Shown here: positions 44,661 to 59,400 of the stretch, piece by piece
How positions within the stretch are numbered: the first letter of the stretch is position 1
Layout: every line of letters begins with the position of its first letter
Source of the DNA: Allodiplogaster sudhausi
Lineage: Eukaryota > Nematoda > Chromadorea > Rhabditida > Diplogasteridae
DNA: 64,000 nucleotides
Assembly (NCBI GenBank): GCA_945643635.1
Contig: CALZFC010000106.1
Span: 232,001 to 296,000, forward strand
Reading direction: 5' to 3'
The notes under the pieces: generated by a model
Seen by the model: the letters and a program-made list of their open reading frames with translations, nothing else
The model's database searches: none
What the model was told of the DNA's origin: nothing
Position numbers and translations under genes: made by a program

Positions 44661-47600
44661 AGTTCCTCTAGATAGTTCCCAAGCTGAAGTGTATATACGG
44701 GCAAAATGCATGGGAGAAATAGAGGAGAGCGGGCATGAGAGCGAGAGAAAGCTACGAGAATCACTATGCATTGAGAGATTAGACGAGCAAAGAAAAGAAA
44801 AACAAGTTCGCCGAGGCTGCGACACGCGAGATCACCGAGGCTGCTTGCAAAACACGGAGGTTAGACAACGAAACAGTCGCTTAGCTCCGCCCCTCGACGA
44901 AAACAGCCCGTTATAGGTGCGTTTTTGAGAGGTTAGAGAAAAAAAGTCACAGGCGCGAAAAGGCGAGATAGCGTTGGCAGAGAAAAACAGACGTCGACTC
45001 TCACTTCGCACCTCCGTCGACCACTTCGCACCTCTTGCAAACATACAGCCAAACAAATGAAATACATTAAATACATACACTTACAACTTACTTTTCCACT
45101 CTCTCTCTATTTCTCTGTCTTCCTCTCGTATTGCTCTGTCTCTCTGCAAAAATCTGCATTTTTTCGTGGCCATTGAACGCATTCACAAGCCATTTAAAGT
45201 TTTTAGCACGATGTCAACATATGTGTGTCTTTCCATTAAAACACATTAAAACACTTACAAAGAGACCGAAAGTTGACTCTCTCTCTATACCAGTGAATTG
45301 TACAAAGGAAGAGCTTTGTAATGAGCTACAGAGAGATGTATATAATTCACGTTGAGCGTTCTCACAGACACTTACAAGTACACGATCAAGTCCTGAAGTA
45401 GCCTGTTCACTTAGAAAGAAAGAGAGAGAGAGACGACATAGAGAGAGAGAAAGAGAGAGAGATACAGTTCTATCATGTCTCTCACACTCTACTCTTACTC
45501 TCTGATTTTTTTTGTAATTTTATGTAACCTTTAAAGCAGTAAAACTCTTAAAATAATAATTTTTTGGCACTTTGCCAGCATTCCAAGTACGCACACTCAG
45601 CATCATGAACTCCCTTCGAAAACTCGGCAAGTGTAGGTTGCGCAAATCCATAGGCATCCAGCGCTTTCTTTCAAACGCCGGTTTAGTTACCCAAGTTTGA
45701 GGTAGCTCCTCACTCTTGGGTCTGCCTTCCTGGCTCTGCATTCCGTTCGGCGAATTCAAGGCACCGCTACACGGTTGGTTCGCCTGTGGGCCTGGCCGCT
45801 CATTTTTTGCCGTTACTTGCGAACGCATGGAACCGCTGCTTTGGCGGTTTCTTGCGAACGCTTGGAACTGCAGCTTTTGCGGTTCCTTGCGAACGCTTGG
45901 AACTGCAGTTTTTGCGGCCAGGCTCATTTAGAGCAATCTGAAATAAAGGAAGCATATTAAAACTATCACTCCGAGCTGATATTCTCTTCTAATCTTTGTG
46001 TGCAGTTGAGCCAGCCATATGTATTCAGAAGTCTTTAATTTAGCGTAAAACATTTAGAGAGAGCTCGGAAGCTGTGTCTCTCTCTAACCTACATTTTTCT
46101 ACAGAGAAAGGCGATTTTTTTTAGCTATGTAATGTTGTATAAAAGTAAGTCTACAGAGAAAGGCGGTTTTTTTAGCTTTGTAATGTTGTATAAAAGTAAG
46201 TCTGAACGATTAGACATTTAAAAGAAGTTTCCTCATCCGAGGTCTGAGAACAAAAAAAATTGGCCCCGCTGAGAAAAAAATTTTGGTCGAAAAACCGTCA
46301 AGTATAGTGTGCGCCGGTTCATGGGCATCCCAGAAATCGGTTTAATCGGCGAATTCCAGGCCCCGCCTCACGGTTGGTTAGCCTGTGAGCCTGGCCGCTC
46401 ATTTTTTGATGTTCCTTGCGAACACATGGAATGGCCTTCTTAACTTGACGTGACGTCGAGTTGAGATGGCCTTCTTGGCTTGACGTGACGCCGAGCTGAG
46501 ATGGCCTTCTTGGCTTGACGCGAAGTCGAGCTGAGATGGCCTTCTTAGCTCAACGTGTAGTGGTGTCGGGAAAGGCAATTTCTTTGCATCTTGCTTCATT
46601 TTTATCGCAGAAACATAGTTGATTGCTCAAAATGACCAGAAAAATTTGAAGATTTCAATAGTAGCACTTAGAACACATGATAAGAAGAGCACTTAGCAAC
46701 AGAGCTTTGTAAAGCACTTAGAACCTTAGCTTATTATAAAATTTAGACAACAGCACCATAAATATCAGAAAAATTTTGCCTTTAAAGGAGCATAGTTTCC
46801 AAAGTCCAGAGAGCTTTAAAGGAGCTTCTAAAGTCTAAAAAGCTTCAAAAAATTCCAAAAATTCAGAAAAAAAGATTTTAAGTGTTCCTTGGTTTTTAGA
46901 GCTCCCAAGTTTCATAATTAAAAAGAAAACTCTTCTTTAGCTCCCTAAGCTTAGTTGAGACCCTGATCTCTAAAAACTCCCTTACTCTTCTTTAACACCC
47001 TAAGCTTAGCTGAGACCCTGAACTCTAAATACTCTTTAACTCTTCTTTAACTCCCTAAGCTTAACTGAGCCCCAAAACTCTAAAAACTCCTAAAGTTTAA
47101 CTGAGCTCCAAAACTCCAAAAAAACTCCTTAACTCTTCTTAGCTCCTTTTAGCTCTTAAGCTCCCTAAAATAGCGGTAGTCCCGGAAATAGCGTAACTTA
47201 GTTCCCTGTACTCCTCATAAGCCCTTACGTGTCTGCGATCTTTTTAGCGTGTGCGAGAGGGAGGCGTGGTTTGCGTGAAAGGCAGAAAAAAGCGAGAGCA
47301 CGGCGAGAAAAAGAGAATTAAGAAAAAGAGACATAAGCTCCTCCCCTCAGCCAACCAATAAGCTCTCAGTAAAACTCTTGCCGTCTACAGTATGATCAAA
47401 TTCGTGCGAGGACCTTTGGCTCTTTAAACTCAAAAGTCTCAATTATGCTGTTTACAACTCTGTAAGTACACAATACTTAACGTTAATATTCATAATAAAT
47501 TGCAAAAAATCTGCGCAAGCAGAAAAAACACACATTGCACCTCATTTCGCTCATTTCTTCGCACCTCTTTGCACCTCATAATTATTGGCACTTTGCCAAT

Positions 47601-47977
47601 TCGCGCTGCCTCAACCACACATGCAGCCAAACACATGAAAAACATTAAATATATACACTTACAACTTACTTTTCCACTCTCTCTCTATTTCTCTGTCTTC
47701 CTCTCGCATTCCTCTGTCTCTCTGCAAAAATATGCATTTTTTCGTGTCCATTGAACGCATTCACAAGTCATTTAAAGTTTTTGGCACAATGCCAACATGT
47801 GTGCGTTTACGCATTTTTTTCGATTAAAACACATTATAACACTTACAAAGAGACCGAAAGTTGACTCTCTCTCTCTATACCAGTGACTTTTACAAAGTAA
47901 GAGCTTTGTATGAGCTACAGAGAGATGTATATAATTCACGTTGAGCGTTCTCACAGACACTTACAAGTAAACGATCA
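44661..47977 (+). repeat. satellite unit (3.32 kb, rearranged end)
   Basis: The first 1.9 kb follows the common order. A short tandem duplication lies at about 46100-46200 (ctacagagaaaggcg twice). From 46740 it diverges, with an AAAGGAGC block (46775-46825), a 55-bp array (46930-47130), a GC-richer stretch at 47220-47340, then a second truncated satellite segment ending abruptly at acgatca before the next unit. Confidence 0.8.
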
Positions 47978-50050
47978 AGTTCCTCTAGATAGTTCCCAAG
48001 CTGAAGTGTATCTCGGAGCAAATTGCATGGGAGAAATAGAGGAGAGCAAGCATGAGAGCGAGAGAAAGCGACGAGAATCACTATGCATTGAGAGATTAGA
48101 CGAGCAGAGAAAAGAAAAACAAGATCGCCGAGGCTGCGACACGCGAGATCACCGAGGCTGCTCGCAAAACACGGAGGTTAGACAACGAAACAGTCGCTTA
48201 GCTCCGCCCCTCGACGAAAACAGCCCGTTATAGGTGCGTTTTTGAGAGGTTAGAGAAAAAAAGTTACAGGCGCGAAAAGGCGAGATAGCGTTGGCAGAGA
48301 AAAACAGACGTCGACTCTCACTTCGCACCTCCGTCGACCACTTCGCACCTCTTGCAAACATACAGCCAAACAAATGAAATACATTAAATACATACACTTA
48401 CAACTTACTTTTCCACTCTCTCTCTATTTCTCTGTCTTCCTCTCGTATTCCTCTGTCTCTCTGCAAAAATCTGCATTTTTTCGTGGCCATTGAACGCATT
48501 CACAAGCCATTTAAAGTTTTTAGCACGATGTCAACATATGTGTGTCTTTCCATTAAAACACATTAAAACACTTACAAAGAGACCGAAAGTTGACTCTCTC
48601 TCTATACCAGTGAATTGTACAAAGTAAGAGCTTTGTAATGAGCTACAGAGAGATGTATATAATTCACGTTGAGCGTTCTCACAGACACTTACAAGTACAC
48701 GATCAAGTCCTGAAGTAGCCTGTTCACTTAGAAAGAAAGAGAGATAGAGACGACATAGAGAGAGAGAAAGAGAGAGAGACAGTTCTATCATGTCTCTCAC
48801 AATCTACTCTTACTCTCTGATTTTTTTTTTGTAATTTTATGTAACCTTTAAAGCAGTAAAAGTCTTAAAATAATAATTTTTTGGCACTTTGCCAGCATTC
48901 CAAGTACACACACTCAGCATCATGAACTCCCTTCGAAAACTCGGCAAGTGTAGGTTGCGCAAATTCATAGGCATCCAGCACTTTCTTTCAAACGCCGGTT
49001 TAGTTACCCAAGTTTGAGGTAGCTCCTCACTCTTGGGTCTGCCTTCCTGGCTCTGCATTCCGTTCGGCGAATTCAAGGCACCGCCACACGGTTGGTTCGC
49101 CTGTGGGCCTGGCCGCTCATTTTTTGCCCTTACTTGCGAACGCATGGAACCGCTGCTTTGGCGGTTTCTTGCGAACGCTTGGAACTGCAGCTTTTGCGGT
49201 TCCTTTCGAACGCTTGGAACTGCAGGTTCTGCGGTTCCTTGCGACCGTTTGGAACTGCAGTTTTTGCGGCCAGGCTCATTTAGAGCAATCTGAAATAAAG
49301 GAAGCATATTAAAACTATCACTCCGAGCTGATATTCTCTTCTAATCTTTGTGTGCAGTTGAGCCAGCCATATGTAATCACAAGTCTTTAATTTAGCGTAA
49401 AACATTTAGAGAGAGCTCGGAAGCTGTGTCTCTCTCTATCCTACATTTTTCTACAGAGAAAGGCGGTTTTTTTTAGCTATGTAATGTTGTATAAAAGTAA
49501 GTCTGAACGATTAGACATTTAAAAGAAGTTTCCTCATCCGAGGTCTGAGAACAAAAAAAATTGGAACCGCTGAGAAAAAAATTTTGGTCGAAAAGCCGTC
49601 AAGTATAGTGTGCGCCGGTTCATGGGCACCCCAGAAATCGGTTTAATCGGCGAATTCCAGGCACCGCCTCACGGTTGGTTAGCCTGTGAGCCTGGCCGCT
49701 CATTTTTTGATGTTCCTTGCGAACACATGGAATGGCCTTCTTAGCTTGACGTGACGTCGAGCTGAGATGGCCTTCTTGGCTTGACGTGACGTCGAGTTGA
49801 GATGGCCTTCTTGGCTTGACGTGACGTCGAGTTGAGATGGCCTTCTTAGCTCAACGTGTAGTGGTTTCGGGAAAGGCAATTTCTTTGTATCTTGCTTCAT
49901 TTTTATCGCAGAAACATAGTTGATTGCTCAAAATGACCAGAAAAATTTGAAGATTTCTATAGTAGCACTTAGAACACATGAAGCAGAGAAAGGCGGTTCT
50001 TCTGACGTGTCTAACGTACTTGCAGAACAACGTTAAAGTGTCTCTCTCGC

Positions 50051-50122
50051 CTCGCCAGAAACATTAAGACTGTCTGACGTGTCTAACGTACTTGCAGAAC
50101 AACGTTAAAGTGTCTCTCTCGC
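50051..50122 (+). repeat. 72-bp insertion specific to the second copy
   Basis: Compared with 21720, the second copy has an extra 72 bp: about 49 bp duplicating the adjacent ctgacgtgtctaacgtac region, plus about 23 bp of filler (ctcgccagaaacattaagac...). It shows the two copies are not simply one read placed twice. Confidence 0.85.
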
Positions 50123-50866
50123 CACTTGGCAAGCTGCCAGACACACATCAAGACATGCAGCCATATGTGCACAAAAACTCTTTAAAATAGAATTAAAAAT
50201 AGAGAGAGCCATAAAGAGCCGCCTCTCTCTATGGTGTCGGATGCAGCAGAGAAAGGCGGTTCTTCTCATGTATCTAACGTACTTGCAGAACAACGTTAAA
50301 CTTTCTCTCTCGCAACTTGACAAGCTGCCAAACACCAAACATTCCACGAACACATGAAAGAACATTAAATATATACGCTTACAACTCAGAAAAAGAGAGA
50401 GAGAGACACTTCTATCAGTTCTCTCCCATCCTCCCCTTACTCTCTGCTTTTTTTTTTGTAATTTTATGTAACCTTTAAAGGAGTTAAATTATCAAAATAT
50501 ACCTTTTTTGGCACTTTGCCAACATTCCAAGTACGCATACCCAGCATCATGAACTCCCTTCGAAAACTCGGCCAGTATAGGTTGCGCAAATACATAGGCA
50601 TCCAGCGCTTTCTCTCCAAAGCCGGTTTAATTTCCCAAGCTTGAGGTTGCTCCTCATCCTTGGTCTGCCTTCCTGGCTCTGCATTCCGTTGAGCTGGGTT
50701 GGCCTTCTTGGTTCTGCGTTCAGTGGAACTGAGTTGGCCTTCTCGGCTCGACGTGTTTTGCTGCTCCTTGCGAACGCATAGAACTGCAGCTTGTGCTGTT
50801 CCTTGCGACCGCTTGGAGCTGCAGTTTTTGCACTTTTAAAAATAGCCATTCTCATTGACTTAGCTT

Positions 50867-53480
50867 GAAAAATCGCTCTACATCATGCATCATACACAGC
50901 GAAATACATGTAAGAATAGTAAATATATGCAAACATTTGTAAAATTCTTGTACTCTATATTTCTCTCTCTGTTTTTCTCTTTCAGTCCCGTACTTCTCTG
51001 TTTCTCTGCAAACACTTGCATTACTATGTAGCCATTAGATATGTATATAAAATCGAATAAAGCAATTTTGGCTTTCCTGTCACAATGTGTACTCTCTATC
51101 TCTTCCTATCTGTTTCTCATTTGTTTTCTTTATCTTGCTATAATTCGCTATGTATATAGTTTTTATTGCTTAATAGTTACTAAAGTGTGTTGACCCTGTA
51201 CCGTGATGTCCTGTTGCTCAGTATAAACCGCTGCGACCACAAGAATGCCACATCGCTTCTTTCTTCACCACTACAAGACAGTACGAATATGCAAGAGAGA
51301 CGAGACAAGCAGAGAATAGTAAAAAGAAAAAGACCGCCGTTATATGGTGACCCAGGTGTGCCATATCGCTTTTCCTGCACCGCTCAAGTGGTGTCCTGTT
51401 CCGCAGCCTAATCCGCAGAGATCACAATATAATACGAATAAGTAAGAGAGACAAGAAGAGAAAAGAATATAAGAAACAGGCCGCCGTGATAGAGTGATCC
51501 AGACATCTCATACCGCTTCTTCCTGCACTAAAAAATATTAGGATAATACGAGATGGATGAAAGAAACAGAGAAAATAAATACTCCTGTTGGTCATTCTTC
51601 CTTCGATTCCTATCATATTATAGTCGCCATACGAGAAGCGGCAATAATTTATTCTTTGAATTTTTCCGATTTCTTGTTCACTATATTTCATTACGCTCCA
51701 CGTTTTGTTATTATTGTTGTCTATCTCTCTTTCTTTGCCTTTCTTCTTCCCGCTTTGTTCCGCGTCATATTTACTCTTTATTGTGCTTACCTTTTTTATC
51801 GTAGAACTGGAGACATTTGCTTTTGTATTTTTCCATCAACTGGAGATATTTACTTTTGTATTTTTACATCATTTGTATGTAAAGGTTCGTTCTTTTCATT
51901 CTTCTCTTTTTCTCTCGCTGTATGCTTCTTTCGCGCTCTCTGGCTGTCTCTCTCTCTATGTACAGTTTCGAACCTTTTCTACTTTTTCTATTAGGTCTTT
52001 GTCTCTCACTCCTTTTTTTCTCTATTTCTCTCGCTCTATACTTCCTTCGCGCTCTCTGGCTGTCTCTCTCTCTATGTACAGTTTCGCTACTTTTCTACTT
52101 CTTACTGCTTTTGTTGTTTTTTTCTTATTTCTCGCAATTTTACCTGATTTTACATTCGCAGCTTAGTCCGTGCCGCTAATGTCCATATATGTTTGTAGGT
52201 TTACTGAAAATGGTATTAGTCGACCTTCCGGTTTACTTAACGATATAAACTCAATGCCATAATATATTGACCGATAATGTTGTGCAACTGCAGTTGACAC
52301 CGTTATTGGTTTGAACGGCCCATTAATTTGTGTTTTCTTTTCTGTGTCTCGCTGAAAAGCTGGAGCTGTAATGTTTTACAATTGCTTTTGAAAAAGCTTG
52401 AGTCATGCATTTGCCAATGTTCTTGCTATGTTATGCTTCAGTAGCAATTGGTTTTTTTTAGTTCTTGCATCTTTTATATCGTTTTTTGAAGTATTGCTCA
52501 AAACACAGTACCTATGAGAACATACAGTACCGCCCAACATCGAGAGATAATTAATGCATCTAAAATATCGGATGCATTGGTAAGCGTGATTGACGCATTT
52601 TTCAATGTTTTCGCAATGTAATACTCGAGTAATAATAATATTTTTTTGTGCATGGTTAATATATTTTTTTGTCCCAGACATAGTAGCTTTGAGAACATAC
52701 AGTACAGCCCAAAGCATCTACTATATCGGATGCATTAGTAATATCTTCTCTCTATTTTTGAAAAAAAATTTTTTTTTGCAATTTGCATTATGTGCATTAT
52801 TGTGCATTCATATTGTTAACAATATTATTTTTAAGAATATGCATTGGAAATGCGCTGATTACGCATTTGTTTGCGGATTTCATAACATATCATCCATGAG
52901 TTCATTTTTAAAATCTTTTTGCTACATACAGCATCGCCCAACACACAGTACCTTTGAGAATATACATACAGTACATACAGCCTATACATAGAACTCATTA
53001 TTGAATCATACTCAAATGCATGGGATGCATCGATTGTACCTTTCAAGGACTTTTTAAAATGTTTTTTTAAATTACAGTGTTCCATATTAATAATATTTAC
53101 ATTATCAATATGAACTGGAATACACATTTTCGTGTATTTTCTTATGAGAACTGATTTCGATATGCAGATATGCTTCAATAATATGCAGAAATGGCTGACA
53201 TCTTAATTGTATCACAATTACTGCATTTATTGGAAACATTTGCTATGTTTATGCTGGTCTCTTTCTTTCATTTCTGCGTCTTTTTCTCTCTCACATCCTG
53301 TCTCTCTCTCTCAATTTCTCTATCTCGTCTCTGTCTTCTCTCTCTGTCCACCCAGAGCTTGATTGTTCGCGTTTATTTTATTTCTTTCTCTCTCTCCCAC
53401 TTTCTAATGTGACTGCTCATCTTCACTTATTCTCTATCAAATGCTGTTTGGATATTCCTTCGTAAATAACTTCTTTCATT
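50867..53480 (+). other. Helitron C 5' leader, no gene
   Basis: Duplicate of 22480-25093 with isolated base changes (for example cattcg to catttg near 51120). It has the same tandem pair and the same gagaacatacagtac repeats. Confidence 0.6.
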
Positions 53481-53495
53481 TTCCTTTTCTGCAGA

Positions 53496-56400
53496 ATGTC
53501 AGTTCCTGGTTTCCTCAACGCCGTCGGTCGGTTCTCCAATGAAATCCACAGCAACTACCATCATGTAAGGATACAGGTCATCGACTGCAGGATTCAAGAT
53601 GTCGTGGACCACGATGTTGTTGTTAATGCTGCGAATGCCGAACTCCGCGAAGGTACTTACTTAGCTTTTATGTGTCTATTTTTATCCTATATTTGTCTTT
53701 CTATTTTTACCTATGTAATCTCAGGTGATGGCGTGAACCGCGCCATTTGGGAGGCTGCGATTGGGAACAACCCCATCACTGAAGCAGCCTTCAAGAACGC
53801 ACTCCAGAAGAAGAAGGAGAAGTTCTGTAGGCGTCGTGGCTATTCCACGCTCCAATTGCGAGCTGGAGATGCCGTCTCTACAGACGCTTATGCTCTCTCT
53901 CGAAAAGTGAAGGGTGTGTTAATTATCATTGCCAATATTCTTGTATTATTACAATACAATCATTGAAGGGATCATCCACGCCGTGGCACCCGACTGCCGC
54001 AGGAACGCTCCTGCTATAACGCGCGAGCAACACGCCAGGCTCATCCATGCGTACTTCAACGCCATGAGGATAGCCAAGCGCAATAGCTGGAGGAAGATAG
54101 TACGGCACTTACATAACTTATTTTATTGATTCTTTTATAAAAAAATTTTTTTCTCTGAAGTATATATTTATAAATAAACATGTATAATATATATATGTAG
54201 ATTATATATATATATATATATATATTTATTTATTTATTTATTTATTTATAATTTTTTTTAAATCACGATTCTTCCATGATCTCTTCTCGCATACATACAC
54301 ATGTCCAGGCATTCCCGTTTCTTGGAATTGGAATCTACGGGATTCCAAAAGAAATGGGAATGAGAATAGCTCTTCAAGCTATTCTGCTATCTTTCGAACA
54401 CCTCAGTTACTCCCAGGTATTTGTTGATTCAAGTCTAGATTTCAAACAAAAATTATACTTGCTTTAAGTTTGACGTGATAACCTTCGCCGCCTTCACCCA
54501 GAACGACTACGAGTGCATGAAGAACACCATGCGAAGGAACGACTGCATGCTCCTGAAGATGAAGGAAGATGCCAGACCACTTCGCAAGAAGTACTGCGAT
54601 GTTCACATCGACATCCCGAGAGAGTTCCTCTACTCCAACGCCATATCCAATGGTGTCCGGGCCGTCCGGCGGGTTTTCAACAGAATGTACGTTCCCTTGA
54701 CTTCATTTGTATTTCTCTTATTTATTCTTTTTTTTTTAGCTTCCGCAGTACACCAACGGATACAACTTCTGCTGATGTCGACTCTGATATCGGCTCCGAG
54801 AGCGGTGGCGATTGCTCGGAAGGTACTATTTTTCAAGTACAAAATTAAATATGTATTTAATATTCTTCATTATATTATTATTCAGGGATAAATTTAGCAT
54901 TTCTTTTGTTAAGATGATGAAAATGCCGTCCCTCCCGTGATTCAAGCAGTCACTTCATTGCCATTTCTCGGTAATTATTCATTCAATCTCTCGGCTGAAA
55001 AGTCTTTAATTTTCAAATTACTTCAATTAAGCTCCTCCAACGATGAGATCCAAGAGAAGACTCTTCCCTTCTGCTGGTACTCCCGTGCAAGCTAAGCGTC
55101 CAAGGTCCATCGACGCCTCAGTATTCGTACCAACTGCGAGTGGTTCTGCTACTCAGAGAATCTCAGGTGTGGTATAAATTGTAACTATTTTTACGTTCTG
55201 TTAAATTGTTTTTCTTATTTTATTATTTATAGCTGATGACGTGCCTTCTGACCAACCTTCCCTCGAGAGAATAACGTCTCTTTCTCAAGGTCTTCACTTC
55301 GTTTACATGATCTAATTACGATAAATGATTTTTCTTTCACATTCCAGTAATCCACGAGCTTCTTCGGCAGTTCAAGGAGCAGATTGCAGAGAACATGCCG
55401 CAACGTCGACGCGTGAGCTCAAGGAGCGGAAGCGTTGCGAGCGATGTGAGCATGGTTAGCGAGAGTAGTGGAGTAAGAGAATTGAGCTCGGAAAGTCGAC
55501 GAGGACGACGAAGTGGTTCCGCTGCTTCTCAACGGAGACAGAAGCTGGCAGCTCCCGTGAACTACAAGATTTGGAGCACCGTCACTCCTGTTGAGCAAGT
55601 GCAGTGCGACCATGTCGTCATCCAAACGGCCGAGAAACCACGGAAAAAGACTCAATGGCTGAGTCAGTTTACGTAAAATATATTTTGTTTAACTTCCTTT
55701 ACCTAATTTTAAAAGTATATACAATTGTATTATATAAATATTTTATTTGAGTTCCTGGACTGATTTGGACACACCAACGGCGATCTAATCAGGCGAAAAA
55801 GGGTGAGAAACTTGACTAAAGAACACGTGTTTTATTTAATTATTTCATATTTAGGCATCATCTACGTGACTCGTCCAACATTGTCTCCTGATTCGGCGTG
55901 GCTCTCTGAGCACGACAATGTGCTGCGGGCATATGTTGCTGTCCTTGCAGCAATCCATCATCTCAATAGCAAAGCAACTGTATCTTATCCTTTCTTTGCC
56001 ACATTTATTTCAATTCATGTTGATTTAATTTAGACGTTGCCTTATCTTGGCCTGCCAGCTTCAAGAGCGTTTGAATCCGCAGTTACCGCTGGCCTTGTCT
56101 TTACATCAGAATCACGCCTTGATGAATCACCTCCGAGCGAAATCACTATCTGCAACATTTCCTCCTCCATTCACAACTCTTTCAAAGACTGTGTAGGAAA
56201 GGAGAGTCTTGATATTGCTGGTGCCGAATTGACTGCACACTTTGAATTGTTCGCTGCCCGTGCAATCGATTGGATGCAATCTCATGGTGGTTCCTTTTTA
56301 TTATATTACTTAACTTAATTTTTAGTTAAAAAAAATTGTACACTATTAATCAACTGTAGATTCGCGTGTGAATGAAGCTTCCGACTTCGACATAATTGCT

Positions 56401-59400
56401 AATGCTGCTATTGCAAGCGCGGGCAAGATTCTTCACTCTCTTCAGCCAGCTTCAGGTGTGACATTTACATGATTACAGTGAAGAATTGGATTTAGATTTC
56501 GTTTAGTTAATCGAAACTAAATAGTGATTTATTAAGAACGCCGAGGAAATGCCAATCGAGAATACCGGGAATCTCCAACTGGACGTGACAAAGACGCAGT
56601 TTACCATACAGATCGTTACATTAACCAGACGCCAGAGAAAGCAGCTGAAAGAAAAGAGCAAATGCGCAATACAAACAATCGCAAGCGTCACGATCCCTCG
56701 CGTCCTCTTGGCGCTGCTTCTGGAGAGCGAACTGTCAATACAGCTCACCCTCGCTTCGAAGTCCCTTCTCTTTTCTACCTGGGCGAGCCGAAGACCTGCG
56801 AATACTGTGCTGCAATCTCGTATTCATTGAATTGCTGCAAAGATGGCAAGGTAACAGTTCATTTTTAATTTTATATGTGATTTCATTTATCTGTTTCATT
56901 TAAAGGTTCGACTCCCACCGTTGCCAAAGAATCCCGAGCCACTTCACTCTCTCCTCACTGGTGACCATCCGCTCTCCAAGGCCTTCAAGAGAGATATTGT
57001 GAAGTTGAACAGTGGCCATGCCATGGGAGCAATGCTTTATCAAGGAGTGCCAGTGCCAAATGGAGAGCAGGTACATGTCTACTTAATTTTAGACATTTTA
57101 AAAACACTAACAATTAAAATAATATTATTTTTTAAGGTAATGAAAGTGGCTGGCAGCATACAGTACCAATTGAGTAATGTCCTCCCTCCCGTCGACCCTG
57201 AGACACGTGCGCCTCTTTTCGGCCAAGTTTACGCCTACGCTCCCGAAGAGGCAGCACACCATCGAGGCCGCAACCCGCACTACCCGAACTTGAACAAAGA
57301 GGTTTCTGCTCTTATTTAAATTCTTAAAAACTTTGGCATATCCCTTTTCTTTTCAGGTTCTTCTTGGTCTGTCTAAGATGTTGCACAAGTATAACATGCT
57401 GGGGCGTCAATTCAAGAAGATTTCTGACATCGTGAAGGATCAAAATCTTGATCGAAGAAGTCTACGTGAGCGATGTATTAGGCTTCATTCTTTCACCGAG
57501 GTATTTTAATAAATCATTTGTCTCAATTGTTAAATTTATTTCTGTTTATGTTATTAGAATCGTTGATTGTGTATTTTGTAGGCGGAACGTCAGAATATGG
57601 AGAGGGAAGACGCTGCGCACCCTGGGACCCTTCGTCAACCGGAGCAAGAAGTGAAAAGCAGCTTTCTCTTCACAACTGATCAATCCGGTGCTCCTACTCG
57701 ATACGGCATTTTCGTCCGCCTGATTCACACTGGAGAGGCCAACTTTCTTCCATACTGGAGTCCCCTGGCCAACGCCGTCTTCTACCCTCTTCTAATGCCA
57801 TTTGGCCAAGAGTGCTACCGGCACGGTGTGCACAAGTACTACTTCGGGACACCCCAGGAGCAAGATGCTCCCGAGGCTGGCGGAGGTGCTGAGGAGGAAG
57901 ACGAGGAGGAGCTTGAATTGCTCGAGGACAACCTTCCCGAGAAGCAAGTTCAACCAGTGGAAATGATTCCTGCTCGCAATGATGAGGACGAAGCTGCTGC
58001 TCCAAGTGCACTTCTGGACGGATTTGACTCTGATGAGGAAGACGAAGCATACAGTAATATATTTCTTAGATAAAAATAGAGATACTTATTATTACGTTTC
58101 CCTCTTCTTTTAGACCATAACTCTGCTGATTCGGCGATCGCACTTGATGAGCTCAAACTTCGTGACAAGATCTGCGATCTAAAAGTTGTCTTGGCTATGA
58201 TTGGAGTGCAACGAGATGCTCAAGGAGGATGGCCTTCTCCGGATCCTCTTCCTTCCGGCGAGCAAATGGCAGTTCTTAATCAAGATGCGGAAACAATTCG
58301 TTAGTTCTTTGAAAATCCTTATTTCGTGATGCTCGAACAATTTTTATTATTTCAGGCTCGTTGATTCAACGAGTCGATTCCAACAGCGACAATGAGTACG
58401 TTGGAGATGTCCCACTGGAAGCCTTCAAGTCAGATGCCTTCGTGTTCTGGAAGCTCGGGAAGATCATTGAGCACGTTGAAGCGCGTTTGCCTGTGACAGG
58501 TAGCATATTACTTGACACATTATTATTTTGAAATATTTCTGTTCATTTTAGATGCTGCTGCTATTTCAATGTTTCAATCAGGCGTACCAGAGGTTCCAGG
58601 ACCGGACGGTTTGTTTATTTTCTATTAATTATAAACAACTAATCGATGATATTATTATTACTTTTCTTCCTTAAGTTACAACTATGGCCGATTACCGAAA
58701 CGACATTGAACCATGCGGAGAGGAAGCAGGTTTCTGATGAAATTCAGATATTCATTATATATTTTATTTTATATTTTAAGAGCCATGCGATGACGACGGA
58801 GCTGTGACGAAAGCTGTCAACAAGAGAACGAATGTCTCTCGAAGAGAATACCATCTTTTCCACATGCAGACAAGAGACAAGGCAGACAATGCGGTAATTT
58901 CTAATAATGTTATCACTAATAATGCGTTGAGTCAATAAACTAAATTTCATTTCAGCTCGCTCAATCTGGTCGTCTTGGACAACTCTTCATAATCGATCAA
59001 GCTATGCGGCTGCTTCGTCAGCGGATTGAGAACGCGCGAGAACATCTCATCGAGTTCTATGCAGCTGAGAGGCACACCTTCCAATTCAAATATCGCGAAA
59101 TCATGGCTCAGCGAAATGTTATTATTTTCTGTTAATATTTTTACTATTTCCGCAAACTTATTATTTTTTCTAACCTTAATTTCCTTTAGAACGTGGCACT
59201 CGGCTACAATTTCCGCCTTCCGGCCAAGCTGCCTGGCACGCCCGCATATTACCGTCAGAAGTTCGAGGATTCAATGGCCATCATCCACACGGTAATTTTA
59301 ATTCATATTTTAATATTCCATTCGAATATATCATTTTAAATTTCCAGCTCGGAAAGCCGGACCTCTTCATAACCTTCACCGGTAATCGCGACTGGCCAGA

